Origin: Dasyornis broadbenti
Taxonomy: Eukaryota > Chordata > Aves > Passeriformes > Dasyornithidae
Assembly (NCBI GenBank): GCA_013397935.1
Contig: VZRN01006399.1
Span: forward strand, 62,001 to 126,000
Direction of reading: 5' to 3'
Length of the DNA: 64,000 nucleotides
Shown here: piece after piece, positions 49,101-62,705 of the stretch
How positions within the stretch are numbered: position 1 is the first letter of the stretch
Layout of the letters: the number at the start of each line of letters is the position of its first letter
Made by a program: the position numbers and the translations under genes
Notes under the pieces: model-generated
What the model was told of the DNA's origin: nothing
The model's input: the letters and a program-made list of their open reading frames with translations, nothing else
The model's database searches: none

Positions 49101-52100
49101 ATGGCATACCCTGAAAAATCAATTGTCGTAGGTTTAAATTTCTACTAAAATAGATCTTTTTAGTTGTTTACAGAACCACATGAGATGAAATACAGGAAGT
49201 GGTGTTACTGTTTTCCATACAGTCATGATCTTGTCTCGTTTCTCTGTAAATGTGAGATGATCCTATTGCAATCAGAAAATCAAATCCAGATGTATCTCTC
49301 TAAGACCAAGATCAAAGCCTGGGCACTGCCTTCCACACTTTTTTTGCAGTGGAGTTATACCTATCTGTGATGTAGTCTCTGAAAGCTCATGAAACTAAAA
49401 ACAAAGGCCGAAGTCCGTACTAATATTCAGGACAAAGGCAAAATTCCCCTGTACCAAGGACTGGTATTAACTCTCTGAGCTGTCTCTGTGACAGCAAATG
49501 ATCAGAGAGTGGAAGGCACAAGCATGGCTCTGGGTCACTCATGGTAGTTGGGTGAGCATTGGCCTGGAACCTGGATTTCCTACCATCCTAATCATTATCC
49601 TCATAATATTTTGAGTAGAGATAAAGTTTGCGTAAAGATGAAGTTTGTAGTTTGGAATGCTACTGATGCAGTGGCTGAGATTTCCAAAGAAAATCTTTCC
49701 ACATTATTTTAGATAGAATTAATGCTAATCATGGAGGAGAATTAGATCTTGTTCATGACCAGTGAGACCTAACCCTAAACCAACACTGCAAATGTGTTTC
49801 AGAGAAATATTTCCCCCCTACTTCACAGTCTCCTACAAAACTTCCATTACAAATTGTGGGCCATTCATAGAATACATATTTTGAAGACTTTTCAGAGTCA
49901 GAAGTGGTTGTCAAAAAACTGGACCTCTGAAATCAGGTAGTGATCTACACCCAGTGGGGAGAATGCCTGTTCCCTGGTTCATTATCCTCCCTGGGGAAGC
50001 AAGCATGAAAGTTTGGAGACCCACTAACATGGCACCCTTGACAAGAGACAGAGGCACTGTCGATATTATCAAATGTAAGTTTCAGAGTAAGTGGAACAAC
50101 CTGCTTTTCCTGTAGTGGTCTTTAAATATTGTAGGCATTTAAAATGTCATGTTCCTAGAAGCTAACTATTGAAATGTATTTACTTTTCAGTTTTTCAAAG
50201 GTGTTTGCCTATCCATTGTTCTTCTAGAAATAAAATAAATTTTTAAAAAAAAGACCTGAGGATAACACTATTTATACTTAGTTTGATATTCACTGTTTTT
50301 ACCTGCTACATGGCCAGATATCCACCTACAACAAATTTTCCACCAGTATAGAGTGATTTTCTTTAAGGTATTTATTTTTCAGCAAATAGGTTGGCATCCA
50401 AAAGTCAAATGAAAAGAAGGACAACCAGAAATACAGGCGCAGTGTTTGGCATATAAGTTCCTTCTTCACCTCTAGTTTGACCATGTGGTGAGCTGTTCTC
50501 GGGATGTGTTTCCAAAGTCTGTACATCTGCTGAGGGGCAACTCACTCCCTAGTGTGAAAATCCTCACTGTGTTGTGATCTTTATTGTAAACAGAGGTCAT
50601 GGGGTGGTGTGGAAAGAGGAAAGAGACTGGGTGAAGGATACTTTTGGCATATGCTTTATTGGCCAAAAGGATGATGTTAATCAGCTGAAGAATGATGACA
50701 GCTTCAGGCATAAAGATGGGGTGTCTTTAGAAAATACCTAGAATTTCTGACCTCCAAGAATTATTTGTGGGAGTTCGAAGGCTGGTCCCAGTATATCACC
50801 AGCGCTTGAAAATCCTATAAAGTGCCTCTCCCATCTCCAGCTGCAGCAGAAGGGCTAAGGAGCCAGAGCTTCTCTGTGATGGCTTGCCCTCAGCAAACTC
50901 TGAAGTAAAAACCAGCAAACTCTGTCAGAGTAAACAGAATTAATACAGTTGAATGAGGACGGGCTGCTGTAGGTCTTTCCAGAAATGATCCATCATACGT
51001 TAGCACAGACATGTCAGGAGCACTGACTGCAATTCCTATTATTTTGTGAATGAGCGCTACTAGTTGTTGTGGTAACGATAGAAAATAGCTGAATGATGAC
51101 TCTAGGAAAGAGATGCCGTGACAACATTCACAGTATGGAGAGGTGTTAACAACAGGAAGGGAGAAATTTTTGGAAAAAGGAAGTGTGGGACTTGTAAAGA
51201 GGAAATGGCAACTGAAAGCACAGCCTGCATAGATGGAAGGTTTTCTCTCTGATCCAGGCAGTGGTGTCACTTCAAAGTGGTTTGAGAACTACTGCTTTGG
51301 ATATTCCAATCCAGTGCACACAGTTTTCACCCAGGCAAAAGTCTCTCTCATACAGTTGTTTAAAGCAACTTCCTCATGATTTCAGAGGTATCTTTTTCCA
51401 TAGGATTTGCCACTGTTTCTGAAATTGGTGCTAGAACTCCACTGCAAGTGAGGAAAACAGCAAAACCAGTTTGTTTGTTTATAGAGCATTACTCACCAAC
51501 TACTATGGGATAGAAATAGATTTTAACCCATATGCTGACACAACCAAAACACAAGTGGCCAGGAAATGCTTGTGAACTCAACTGAAATCTGAGTTACCAG
51601 CAGACCTGAGAGAGGGGAAAGTAGGCAAGCATCTGTCGTGAGGCACCTGAGAGGAAAAAAGAAATATTGATGCAGCAAGTAGAAAATGTCACCGTCTTCT
51701 ACTGAGAAGTCATATGCCAGAGGGCCTCAAAGCACTTTACAGACCATCTGTATTGAGGCCAGGCCCCCAGGATGACTGGGGACCTTGGGAGAAGAAGACC
51801 AAACCTTGTGTGTTGGCACAGGAGGATCTCTTCATCCACAGCTGTCATCTCTCTGTGGTGAAACGAGAGTGTGGAAATCCAATGGCATTGCATACCTTAG
51901 CTCTGCATCCAGAACAGGCAGATTAATCATCTACTCTATCTTCTAAAGTATCTTAAAGTGAATCAAAACATGTGCTCCTGAGGAAACTGCACAAAGCACC
52001 ATAGGCATGTGAGCTGTGCTGTAAAAAGCTATCCCAGTACTTGGGGCTGCTCATATTGACAAGTCTCTTCCTGCAGCTGGAAAATATATATTTCAGCAAT

Positions 52101-53570
52101 GTGATGGCCAAGGGATTAGTGGAAATTCTTGTGGGATGGATTCTTGCAAGAAAGGGTGTTATTAAGTGACCTTTCTCCCATAAAAGTCTAGAGGTGGTCT
52201 GGAAAAATCTAACTGCCTGGAATAACTCCAGGCTGCTAAAACTTAGTTTGACCACTGCAGAAGCGAAGTGTCTTCCTTAAAAACAAAGGAGAATTCCTCA
52301 TTTCCCGCCAGCTGGAGATGTTGATTGCTTCAATTCTGTTGCCACATACCAGGGTTCTTCCCTTCACCTCTCCTTCTCTTCATTTTTCTTTGACCATGCT
52401 CCTCATCTTCCAAGTGCTTCCTGACTCAGTGATACTCTGCCAGTGAGTTCTACTCCCTCTTGATTACTTGTTTTGACCAGGGCTCCTTCAGCTTACTTTC
52501 CATTGGCAAACTTCTTCGGTTTCTGGGTCATACTATCTGCAAGAGCAGGACCTGAAGATGAACTCAATTTTTCTGCCTTTCAGAACTTTCATTTAAGGTA
52601 CTCATCTCTCTAGTTTGAGCTCAACTCTTAGTCTCGTGAAAAAAGCTCTCATCTGTAGCTCTGGATGTCCCAAGCACAATTCTTCAGGAACATCCAATCT
52701 CAGCATTTCTTTGTGTTCAAGTGTTGTAAGAAGAGCAGAAGCAGTTTACACAATCTAGGAAGAAACACAGCTGCAGAAGGTGGTCTTCCAATGACAGCTG
52801 TCAACAAATTAGCTGCACTTGTCTATCTGAAAATACGCTTGTATCACTGTCTTGCTCTCTCCTCTCTTTCCCTGGCCTCTTGTTTTCCTCATGTCTTGCA
52901 TGTTGTCGTAAACATGGGGCAAAAATATTCTATTTCCTGAATGCTTCTGCAGCACCTAGCACCATGAAGTCCTAACTTTACAGAGAGCTCTTGGAGAGCA
53001 CCAATATTTTTGCAGCAAATTTAGACCTCTTTAGTAAGAGTCAAAGGATATGTTTTGAGGATTTGTTCCAGCAGTAAGAAATAAAAGGTTTGGCTTTTTG
53101 CACTTGTGTAATGATCATCGCAAAATTATACTGGTTTTTATCCTAAATGAGCCCACTTTACAGATAGAAGTATCTGGGAGGCTCTTTTCTGCCTATCCTT
53201 GCATGTTAAAGCAAGAGAAAAATTGTGCTGTCAGAGAAATGGCACGCTAAACTCATAAGCCGCATACTTAGTGGTGTGGAGTGTCACATGTGAGATTCTG
53301 TCTCACCCTGTTGCTAAGCCGTTTAAAATGCTTTCGAACAAATAGGTGGTTACTCCTCCAAGGACTCTGATTCAATTATAAAACTGTCTTTTGCATCAGT
53401 GAAGATATGAATCAGGCAAGATATTTTCTGATGCTCTCTTGATTCCACAACTTGAAATAATATCGCTGGATAAGACAAAGTCAGGACTGTGGGGAGCAGT
53501 TAACATGATTTTGGAAACACACGTGATAGATGTGCATTTCCTGGCTATTTTCCCACCTTTTTTCAGAGTA

Positions 53571-53573
<3 letters not shown>
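43183..53573. other. Intergenic sequence, second part
   Basis: No gene, RNA gene or recognised transposon was seen. There is a T16 run at 43384-43399. Longer antisense open frames at 44562-45041 (159 codons) and 45137-45571 (144 codons) lie in a slightly GC-richer zone. They show no recognisable domain, signal peptide or family similarity and are probably chance. Confidence 0.7.
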
Positions 53574-53625
<52 letters not shown>

Positions 53626-53667
53626 TGGTTTGGGGTTNGCAAACCAACATGTGTTAAAGGTTTTTTT

Positions 53668-53723
<56 letters not shown>

Positions 53724-53746
53724 TGTGTGTGCGTGCGTGCGTGCGT
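53574..53746. repeat. Double poly-T tract with (GT)n microsatellite
   Basis: A T51 run (53574-53624) and a T41 run (53670-53710, preceded by T8A) are separated by 45 bases, including one N at 53638. The second run continues into (GT)10 at 53711-53730 and then GCGT/GC units to about 53746. Between the runs a 7-bp stem, TGGTTTG/CAAACCA (53626-53632 and 53640-53646), can form a hairpin. The lengths and the N suggest unreliable assembly here. Confidence 0.9.
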
Positions 53747-56700
53747 ATTAGAGTTTCTTCATTTTGTATTGCATAAGCATTCCTCCTCTGTAGCTGTATG
53801 CTATTAACAAAGATGCTACAGCAGGACAAAAAATAGATCATAATATAAATATTTTCCCATTCTTTAGACCCACTTGACTGTCTGTGACAGCCAACTGTAC
53901 TCGTTTTAGTGACCTGGGCAAGGAGTCCCAGCTTGTCCCTCTTGCAGGTATGGAGTCACTCCTGTAGTCACAGGCAGAAGATGAGTGTCTGTGTGCACAC
54001 AGGGACTGTTCAAATCACAGGGAAAGTCTGAGGATTACTTCATACAACTCATTCAAGACAATTACCAGCCCAGTTCCTATCAGCAGTCTGGTTAATGAAT
54101 CAAAATTCTTTGAGCTGGCAACTGTTTTCCATGAAACTGTCCTGGGATGAGTTTTTGGCTAGTCACAGAGGTCCGTTAGTAAGAAATAAATTTTCTGAGC
54201 AAAGAACTCGTATGGGAATTTTATCACGTTGCAGTGGTACAACCATATGCAAAGATGAAAAATTATTCCCAAAGTGACTTTAAAGAAGGGAAAAAATAAA
54301 ATTACCTCATACTGAATCGGTCCTTGCAGTCACATGCCTTGAAATTAAAACTATAGGAAATCATCAGCAGGTTTGGTAATAACTCCCATTACTTTTAATG
54401 AAAAACTGCTGCAGAGCTACAACCACAATTCCTATTAATCAGCACAGCCCCATCAAAGTTACTCTTCAGTTTCTGAAACCTGAAGTTTTATCCTGGAAAT
54501 GATTACAGGAAAGGCAAGTCATCCTAGTAGCATAGATCTATTCTGCAGGATTCTCTAAATATCCACCCAGACAGAAAGGGCACCATGCACTGCAGAACAA
54601 CTTCAGTCATAACTTGCAAGAAAATTATGTTGGAAAAGATTTATTACAGGTTAATGCAAGATTTCAAATGTTTCATGTTTAAGGTATGTCATGAAGGATT
54701 TTAAGTAACTTTGAAGAAAGTAAAGGCTAGAGATAACTCATTGCCCTTTGGACTCCTTAAAAATTGATTACCAGTCACTATGGCAATCTATTAAGCACCT
54801 ATTAATAATTTTTTAAGCTATTTTTGTAAGAGCCTCCATGAAAACTATGGCCTATGTTTAATTTCTAACCCTTCTTCCTCTACAAAAGTCTCTGTTTTGC
54901 TATAAAAATCTCTGTTTTGCAATGAAAGTCCCTTTTTGCAGCAAATAATTGCTGCCGCTACTTAACTGGAGCTCACAGTATGATTCGCTGATTTCAAAGA
55001 TGTTCTGCAAGTAAAGTACAACTTACATTGATCATAAAACGCAAAATCGATCTCACATCCCCTGTTATTCTAAAAGAGGTTTTGTTTTTTTTTTTTTTTT
55101 AATAAAGAAAAAGAAAATTGGCTGCAGATTCATGAAGAGATAGCAAGTATGAGATGTTTTCAGACAGTTGCAATGCAGAAGTCAGAGCCAGGATGGGTGA
55201 GGCTCTGTGCCTGCCAGGCACATAGGAGCAGCAGATAATACACTCCTCCAGATGACAAAACCAACTGTCCTGGCTCTGGAAAATGCATCTGTACTCTGAC
55301 TAGCTCGTTAAACCTACCCTGCCTTGTCCTTACTGTTGTGTAGTAAAGTGAAAACCGCCCGTTTGCTTTCACAGAAGAGCATAAAAGAAGGCAACAAGGT
55401 GGTTTTAATAGCTTGGCTCGCAAAGCTAGGAAAAACCCCATCACACAATTAGAAAGTCAGATTTTCTGCACATCAGTTCAGATTATTAGAAAACGCTCTG
55501 TGGAAACCTCATGGAGAGGTGTTTGGGGGTAAACTAGTTTCCATTTTTTTCTCCATACATCTGGCTGAGTTTTTTAAGGACTAACCATCTTGAATTAGCA
55601 CAGCAGAACACTAAGGACACAGCCGGCATGAGAGGACCTTCAGAGACTCACTTTGAACAGGAAGAGTTAATAGCAAAGGTTGGCTCAAGGCCTGAAAACT
55701 GGAAGAAAATGCGTGCTTGGTGCCTTTAGGGGAGCATGAAAGGGAAGGTTTTTTTGCTCCAGCTTGTCTTGTGTTAAACTGTAGGGTAAAGAGACGAGCA
55801 TCTGTTTTGCTGTATTGCTTTTTCTCAGATAAAATTTCCCTTGAGAAAGGTGTTGGGTTTTCTTCCCTTTCTATTTCCTTCTCCTTTGTTCACAGTCTCT
55901 TTATGAAAGCTCAGGAGCACTAGGTGGGGGTATGGCTGTGGAATGGTCCTGCAGCTGCACACCATGGTTTTTCTCAAGTTCTGGAAGCTTTTTTCTCTGT
56001 TTTCAGTTGTATCCCCCTCTGCTCACCAACCCCTCCACTGTGTGTCACTCATGATCCATAGCTGGTCAGTTGTATACACAGATTTTGAAAAATGAGCCTC
56101 TGACATGTTGGCTTCACAATGTCCCTGCCACCTCCTGCCGCCCCAAGTGGTCTCATATCACCCTTTAATCTTCATGGGCTTTTAAGGGACCTGGAAATTG
56201 TGGGGATACACGAGACCATGTTGGATTTTGATGTTTTGGTTTCATTTGAGTTTTTTGATTTTTTTTCAGTTAAATTTTTCTTAGTATAGTTTTTCAGGGC
56301 TTGGAGAACTTGGAAATAATAGTGACTTCTCTCTTCTCTCCTTTTGTCATAGATGCTGCTCCATCAATATAAGCAGGGAAATGATGCAGATTCGTGTGAT
56401 TTATGTCTTGTGAAAGCTGGGATTTTGCCAACAAGCCACTTTCTAAATCTTTTGGGTGGAGATCTAGCTTGCACCATGGTTAAATGCCATGTATTAGCAT
56501 GTTTTCTCTTGGTGTCAGAAACTGAACTAGGCCAGCAAAAGCAAAAGGAGGAACCCTGAAAATGAGTTTATAAAGCTGTTTACAAAAAAAAAAGGACAAA
56601 GAGTAGGAAGCAGCAGGCTACCCAGGATGAATGATCCAGCCCTTGCCTATGATCTGCTTGTAATAAAATAACAGAAATCCTGAGCCATTTGCTATGTTAT

Positions 56701-59700
56701 AGTGCCCAGTGGAATAGTATAGCCCTGCTATTTGGGATCTTTTCGTTCCATTGATTTTCCATATGATGCCTGTCTTTGCTTTCATCTCTGAATTTCCTTA
56801 TTTTCCTTGTTTCGTTTTTGCATTGTGCAGGAGAAGCACAGTGCAAAGCAAACACAGTAGAAGAGTGGGTGTGACTCATTCCCATACAGATTGGTGCAAT
56901 GCAGACAGGTGGCAATAAAGCTCCTGGCTTTCATGGAGGAAGATATGTGTACCTTTTTTTTTCCTTGGAAAATCTATGGTAAGTTCCCGTGTGAAGTTTG
57001 CCAGTTCTGAATTTTCTCAAGGTGTTTAATACATTAATTTGATTATTTTGCTACTCAGTCTTCAAAAACTGTCCCTGCTTGGCTTATTTTTTTTTTAGTC
57101 AGACCATCTGGACAAAGGTATCTGTGGTTTTTGTCACTGTAAGTCAGCAGGGATCCACTTGTTAGTTGGATCCTTGCATTATTTCGGCCTTAGGCAAGAG
57201 GCGGAGAAGAGAAAAAAGAAGATATTCATTTGATATGTGCACACAGAATTTCAGCCACTTTTCATTTTCACCAGGAACTCATCCTGTTATTTTCCACCTC
57301 TGTTGGCACTCCTACCATGAAGGTGCCTGTTTGCACTTGACAAATATAAGACACTTTCTTTCTAATTGGCAATGGGATTGGGCCCAAAGACCCTAAAGTC
57401 AGGTCTTGACCAGTCCCTTTTCTGAAATAAGGACTCTTCTGGCACTGCACCAACATTTTCAGCATCTCCAGATCTTCATTACATTCAGGATCAAAAATAG
57501 TCAGGTTCTTTTTTATTATTTTTTTAATTGGTGGAACGAAATAAACTGAAAGAGTAGTTTTCTGTGATATTCCTAGCTTGCATGAAGCCAGAAATGACAC
57601 ACATACCAGAGATCAAGCACACTCATTTCTGTACCTTTCCAGAAGGAATGAAGTTTCAGCCCTTCAGGGTTTTCTGCAGTAGCCCTAAGGACTTAATTCA
57701 TACTTTCTACTTTTTACATTTGTTTCCTTTTAACACAATCATTCTATGTAAACCCAGCTATTCAGGTTGCCTGTGAGCATGTGCCCTTGTTACATATTTT
57801 TAAATCATGTGTAATATTAAAGTTTGACATGAACTTAATATCATTTCTGATTCACTTAATCATCTGATAAGAAAGTAAGTGCATACATAAGTACTTTTTC
57901 TGTTCTGTCACAAAGTAGTTATGTCACCTTTTTTTTGGATCTTTGGCAACATTTTTCTTCAGCATTTTGTAATTTTATGTGGATGGCTGTTTTGACATAA
58001 CTCTCTGTGTGTAATGAATTATTGTGTAACAGTATATTCAAACCATGAGATATTTAAAAACCGACTGAGGGAGTATATGGAGACATTAAAAATCTGTGGT
58101 GTAAAACTCGACATTAAAACCATACGGTGTACAACTGCGTCTCTGGTCATGTCAGAGGTTTAATTGGGAGCACAACCTCTGAGCAACAAAGACCATGCTT
58201 GTTGCACACAATATTGTTTGAAGACTCATAAGTGAGTGCATTGCTTTGGTATCCAAGCTTAGCAATAACTCTAGACTCAAACATCCAAAAGTTGTGGCAT
58301 TGCATTAGAAGCTCTTTATAGTTTAAAACAATGCCTTTGGGGCACCATTGCCTCCTGCTTGTCCCTCCTCCAGGTATTCTAGAACTTTTCCATCATGTTC
58401 CTATCACCCACTGAAAGGTTCAGACCATATGTCCAGACTCAGACTTGAAACCAGCATTTGCAGAATTTGTAATCTGAAATTGAATAAACTGGTATCCTTG
58501 AGTTTGAAACTAGCTGGGGAAGTTAACTTTGTGTTACTCTTTCACCTGCTTTGTACTCTACCCCAAGTAATCCCTGGTTACTCGGGTCCTCCATAGCTTG
58601 CCGAGAGCTGAATGGCCAGGTTTCACAAGCTGCCTTAAAAGTCCCAATCTGTGGTTTAAAACTGAATTGTTTGACACTCTCCTGCATCAATGGCACCCCT
58701 GTGGTAGTCTGCAGAGCCAGACAGAAGAGTGTCCCTGACACAACTCATATCTGCAGATTTGTTTCTGGATGAGCTGTCTTTGCCCTTGTATGGAGGGGGT
58801 TTGCAATGGAGTAGCAGACAGTTTTCCAAGAGTATTGGCTTGGGGCTGTCTCTACAGCTCGCGGAGGGGGCATTTACTACTATCTTCTCGAGGTAATAGC
58901 AGTAAAGTTTTTAAAGTCTGTAGCTATCAGCCAAAGCTTCCTCTCCTCTCTTTGCAGACGTGCCCATTACTTGCAGTAGTGTGTGGTCCAGAACACTGTG
59001 AGAGGTGAGATTATTACTTTTGTAGAATTTTTTGACCTCTGGTCTCAGAGAATGCTTTTTTCAGGACCTTGACACCAAAGCAATAACACTACAGGAGTGG
59101 ATAATCAGAAATAAATTCTTGCTTAGAAGGGAGATTGCTGACCTGTTGTTGTCCCTTGGAATTTATTTTGGCTCAGCTCACGTTCAATCCTCCAATGTCC
59201 TGAACATCTCCTGCCCAGGATTGGGCCTTCTTTTCTTTTCAGCTGACCACAGTGTTTTACAGAACTCCTGGAAAATTCACCCTGACAATCTTGTTTGATT
59301 GTTTATTCCTAAGTCTCCCGTGGCTAGGGAGCTGAGGAACAGAAGGCATTCAAGGCTGCAAACGCGAGCACCTCCACAGCAAAGGCTTTGTAACAGTTTC
59401 CATCTTCTGTGGCGTGAACACAGTGTGTTTTTCCCTCTGGGAGATGTACTTCCTCTGCTCAAAAGACATTGTCTGAGGCATGTCATGTCACAAAGACCGT
59501 GACCCTTCTCTTGTGTGATAGCCACCACTTGGCCATAGATGAGACCTGTCAAGCAAGGACTGCAAGACTTTGTTCTTTCCACAGTGCTGACTGCAGGAGC
59601 TCCAGTGCTTTATGTGCTAGATGGTGAAAGACACATTTTTTTTTGCACTGAATAATGCAGGAAGATCACATTCTTAGGGGACAGTTTCTCTCCCACCTGT

Positions 59701-62339
59701 AGCAGGACCTCAGCCAGAAATTTCTGTGGCATCTTCACAGAAAAAAAAGGAGTTGGAAAGAACTTGACCATGTACACGTGAATGAAAGGGTAGGCTGGGC
59801 ACATGTATCTTCCTGAGTTTTTGCCTGTTGACAAAGTGGGAGACTGTATAAATCACAGACACACAGATCATGATTGGTAATGGAAACATGTTTCAGAAAC
59901 CCAGGACAGGCCTTTGGAGATTATATTTCTGAAACAAATCCTACAATGCCTCTACACTCTGCAGATTAAATTAGGAGAAAAGCACTGTCTGAAGACCAGT
60001 TTACTGTGTTTTGGGAAGTCAACGCACATTACTGATGCAGAACGAAGACACAAGGCTTGAGTGACACCAGGTTGTCCTCTAAGGACTCTAACGACCTCTA
60101 CCCAGTCTTCGTTAAGTTCTTTTACAAAAGGTAACCTGGCACCAATAAGGCCTTAAATAGAACTTGTATTGCAACACTTGACAATTGCTGTGTCCTGTGA
60201 AAGTTTTACATTCACCCTACAGCATGCATTCCTCCTCCTGACAGTGGGCAAAGTCCAGGGACATAATATCACCAAGAGGTTCATGGTCCTACAGTTTTGC
60301 TGAGGGAAAAGAAGAAGATCTGGCAAAGGATACACAAAAGCTTCCCAGGAGTTCTCAGGTACTAAATGGTCAGAGAGCCACATTTCAGCTCCCATTTTCT
60401 ATTAAAGAGAAGAGCTTGACCCCTCACATATAGAGAGATCCCCATGGGGTAATAGAGCAAATACCTAGCCCTGCAAAACTCTGTGGAGTAAGACTTGCCA
60501 GCTTCCCAAATGCTGGGGTGTCACAGCAGCCCCTGCAAAGGTCAGCTTCTACCATGAGTTCAGCCTCTGTACTGCTCCAGCAAAGCATCTGAGCACGTGG
60601 TTAAAATTAAACATGCATTTATTTCCTTTGCTGAGTAGGGGAAAGGAGGAGAATTGAGGCCAGTGATAAGGAAAAGGTGATATTTTTAAGTATAATATAA
60701 AGGCACAGTTAAGTCATTGAGTTATAATTTTGCAGCCTGTCAGAAAAGCACTTAGAGAAATTAATTTCTGAGTCGTGTAGAAAGTGCGTATCTTGCTTAC
60801 AGGTACTTCTTATTTTTGCAAAATATCTGTTGCATTCACTGTGGCTTTCCAAAAATTTTGTCAGACATCTAGTTTTATCCTTCACATACATGGTTTTATA
60901 TTTCTCTACCACTGCAAGAAGTCTGAAAATGAAGTACACCATGGATAGAGACCTGTTCTTCTGTATTTCAGAAGAAAGTCTGATTCCCACTAAAACTAGT
61001 GGTACTTTTTCTTCTGTTCCTCAGCAAAGAAGGAGTAACACTCTAGTGAATCCTTCATACTGTAACATTGATTTTTGCAAAACATTTCAGGGAAGTTTTA
61101 TCATAAAAAATTTCCATTATTTGTTCCACTTTTAAATTTATCTCCAAAATCTGTTGTCAAAGCTGTGGTCTCCTAGTCCCCCATCATTTGTATTTTGTAG
61201 TATAAAGAAAATCAAGAGCTGTGAAAAAGAATGTGCTGGAGTCTGTTTCATTATTTGGTATCCTCCTGGTAACTCCTGACCACACAGAGAAGAGTCATTT
61301 GCAGTCTCCATAACTTACCACACTATCAGAGTAAGCAGAATGTGCACACAGCTTTGGAACAGAAGATTTCAATGGAGAAGCCAGAGACTGTCATGTTCCT
61401 GGGACTCACATCTAGGCTGGAGGGTTTGATACCATGGGAGATAGGGAACTGCGTGTCGTTACTTCAGCTGTGTTACTATTTGGCCCTGCAGATGTTCACC
61501 TCTGCAACATCTGGTAGGATAACAGAGCTGCCTGTGTCATGCTTTTAGAGAGTAGCCTCAGGGGTAGACATCAGGTGCACTATTGTAATCTTTGACAAAG
61601 ATCAGAGATTTTTGTACAGGCTGCATCTATTCCTGTGTATGAGAGGCTCTGGAAACACCAGGCACATCTCTCATCTTGCCTCATCTCACTAGACACCAGA
61701 GTATCTCATGTGGTCACTGGGGGAACAAATGCATGTGTCGTCCTTCTCTCACAACACGCTGGAGATGGGAAGTGTAGTGAGGCTTCACAAATTCCCCAGG
61801 ATGTGACAGGATGTGACAGGAAAAACGAAGCAGGAGTCAAGATTTTCAGCCTCTACTGGCATGGTCCTTTTGCTTCCACTACACTTTAAAAGGTATCCAA
61901 CACCTTGAGTTTCTGTGTCTTGCAAGAGCCTCAGGAAAAGTTAACAAAACTGCTTCTTCTCCCACTTTTTCATGTAGCGATGAAAAGAGTTGAGAGCCAA
62001 AACAACCAGAAAAAAGAGTGGGATTTGAGAATCTTTCTACATAGATCAATGATGTGCAAAAATACTGACCAAAAAACTCCTCGAACATGAGCCATGGCTT
62101 AAGACACATAGTTACTTTACTGAGTGCCTAGTGGATAAAACATGCCAATATGTCAATATGCTTGACTCCTGTGCCCAGACTTTACCGAGGCCACAGATAC
62201 ATTAAGCTGAGTGCTGGAATAACACAAACTAAGAGGCAGTCTCTCTCCAAAAAACCTTACCTTTAAGACCTAATCCTAAAGTTAAATCTATGCAAATAGA
62301 GCTTTTATCCTAGTTCCAGCCAGGTCAGGGTTAATTTTT
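53747..62339. other. Intergenic sequence, third part
   Basis: No gene is recognised. It contains a three-copy 20-bp repeat (54881-54940), a T16 run (55085-55100), a pair of 10-bp direct repeats AGGATGTGAC at 61798-61817 and otherwise unremarkable AT-rich sequence. Open frames are all short. Confidence 0.7.
54881..54940. repeat. 20-bp tandem repeat, three copies
   Basis: Three consecutive 20-bp units (54881, 54901, 54921) share the pattern AAA(A/G)TC(T/C)CTNTTTTGC. The first two are nearly identical and the third is more divergent. Confidence 0.85.
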
Positions 62340-62705
62340 ATCTTTGCAGTAGCCAAGAGGAAACATGGATAGGACCTGGAGGTTGTTCTATACTACCTCA
62401 TGCCATTGGCAGGCAAGAGCAGAAGGGGTTCTGTTCCCAGGGGAAGGAGTCCCTGCCAGGTCAGCGTAGTGTGGCACAGGGATTGGTTGAGGGGTTTCCC
62501 TGGGAATCTTTCTCCTCTTTTTTGTACCCTCTGTCATTATTATTGTTGCTGTCATGGTTCATTTTCCTATCTCATTGTTGTTTCCAGTAAATTGTTCTTA
62601 TCTCAACCTGTTACCCTTACCTTTTGTGCTTCCAGTTCTCAATTCTAGCCACTTGTAGAGGCAGGGAGAAGGGGAGGGAGAACAATCAAGCAGCTCCTAG
62701 TTTGG
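62340..62705 (+). mobile_element. Probable decayed avian ERV LTR (solo, 3' part)
   Basis: The segment GTAAATTGTTCTTATCTCAACC near 62587-62608, preceded by a T-rich stretch with ATTATTATTG and followed by a 'CTTCCAGTTCTC' motif and then a purine-rich AGGGAGAAGGGGAGGGAG stretch, closely resembles the 3' half of common avian endogenous retroviral LTRs as I remember them. No gag, pol or env remnant or second LTR is seen in the window, so a solo LTR is most likely. Boundaries are estimates, and a target-site duplication was not identified. Confidence 0.5.

Noticed and set aside
53396..53841. Poly-Lys and poly-Phe open frames
   Set aside because: They are artefacts of the long T runs and cross an N base.
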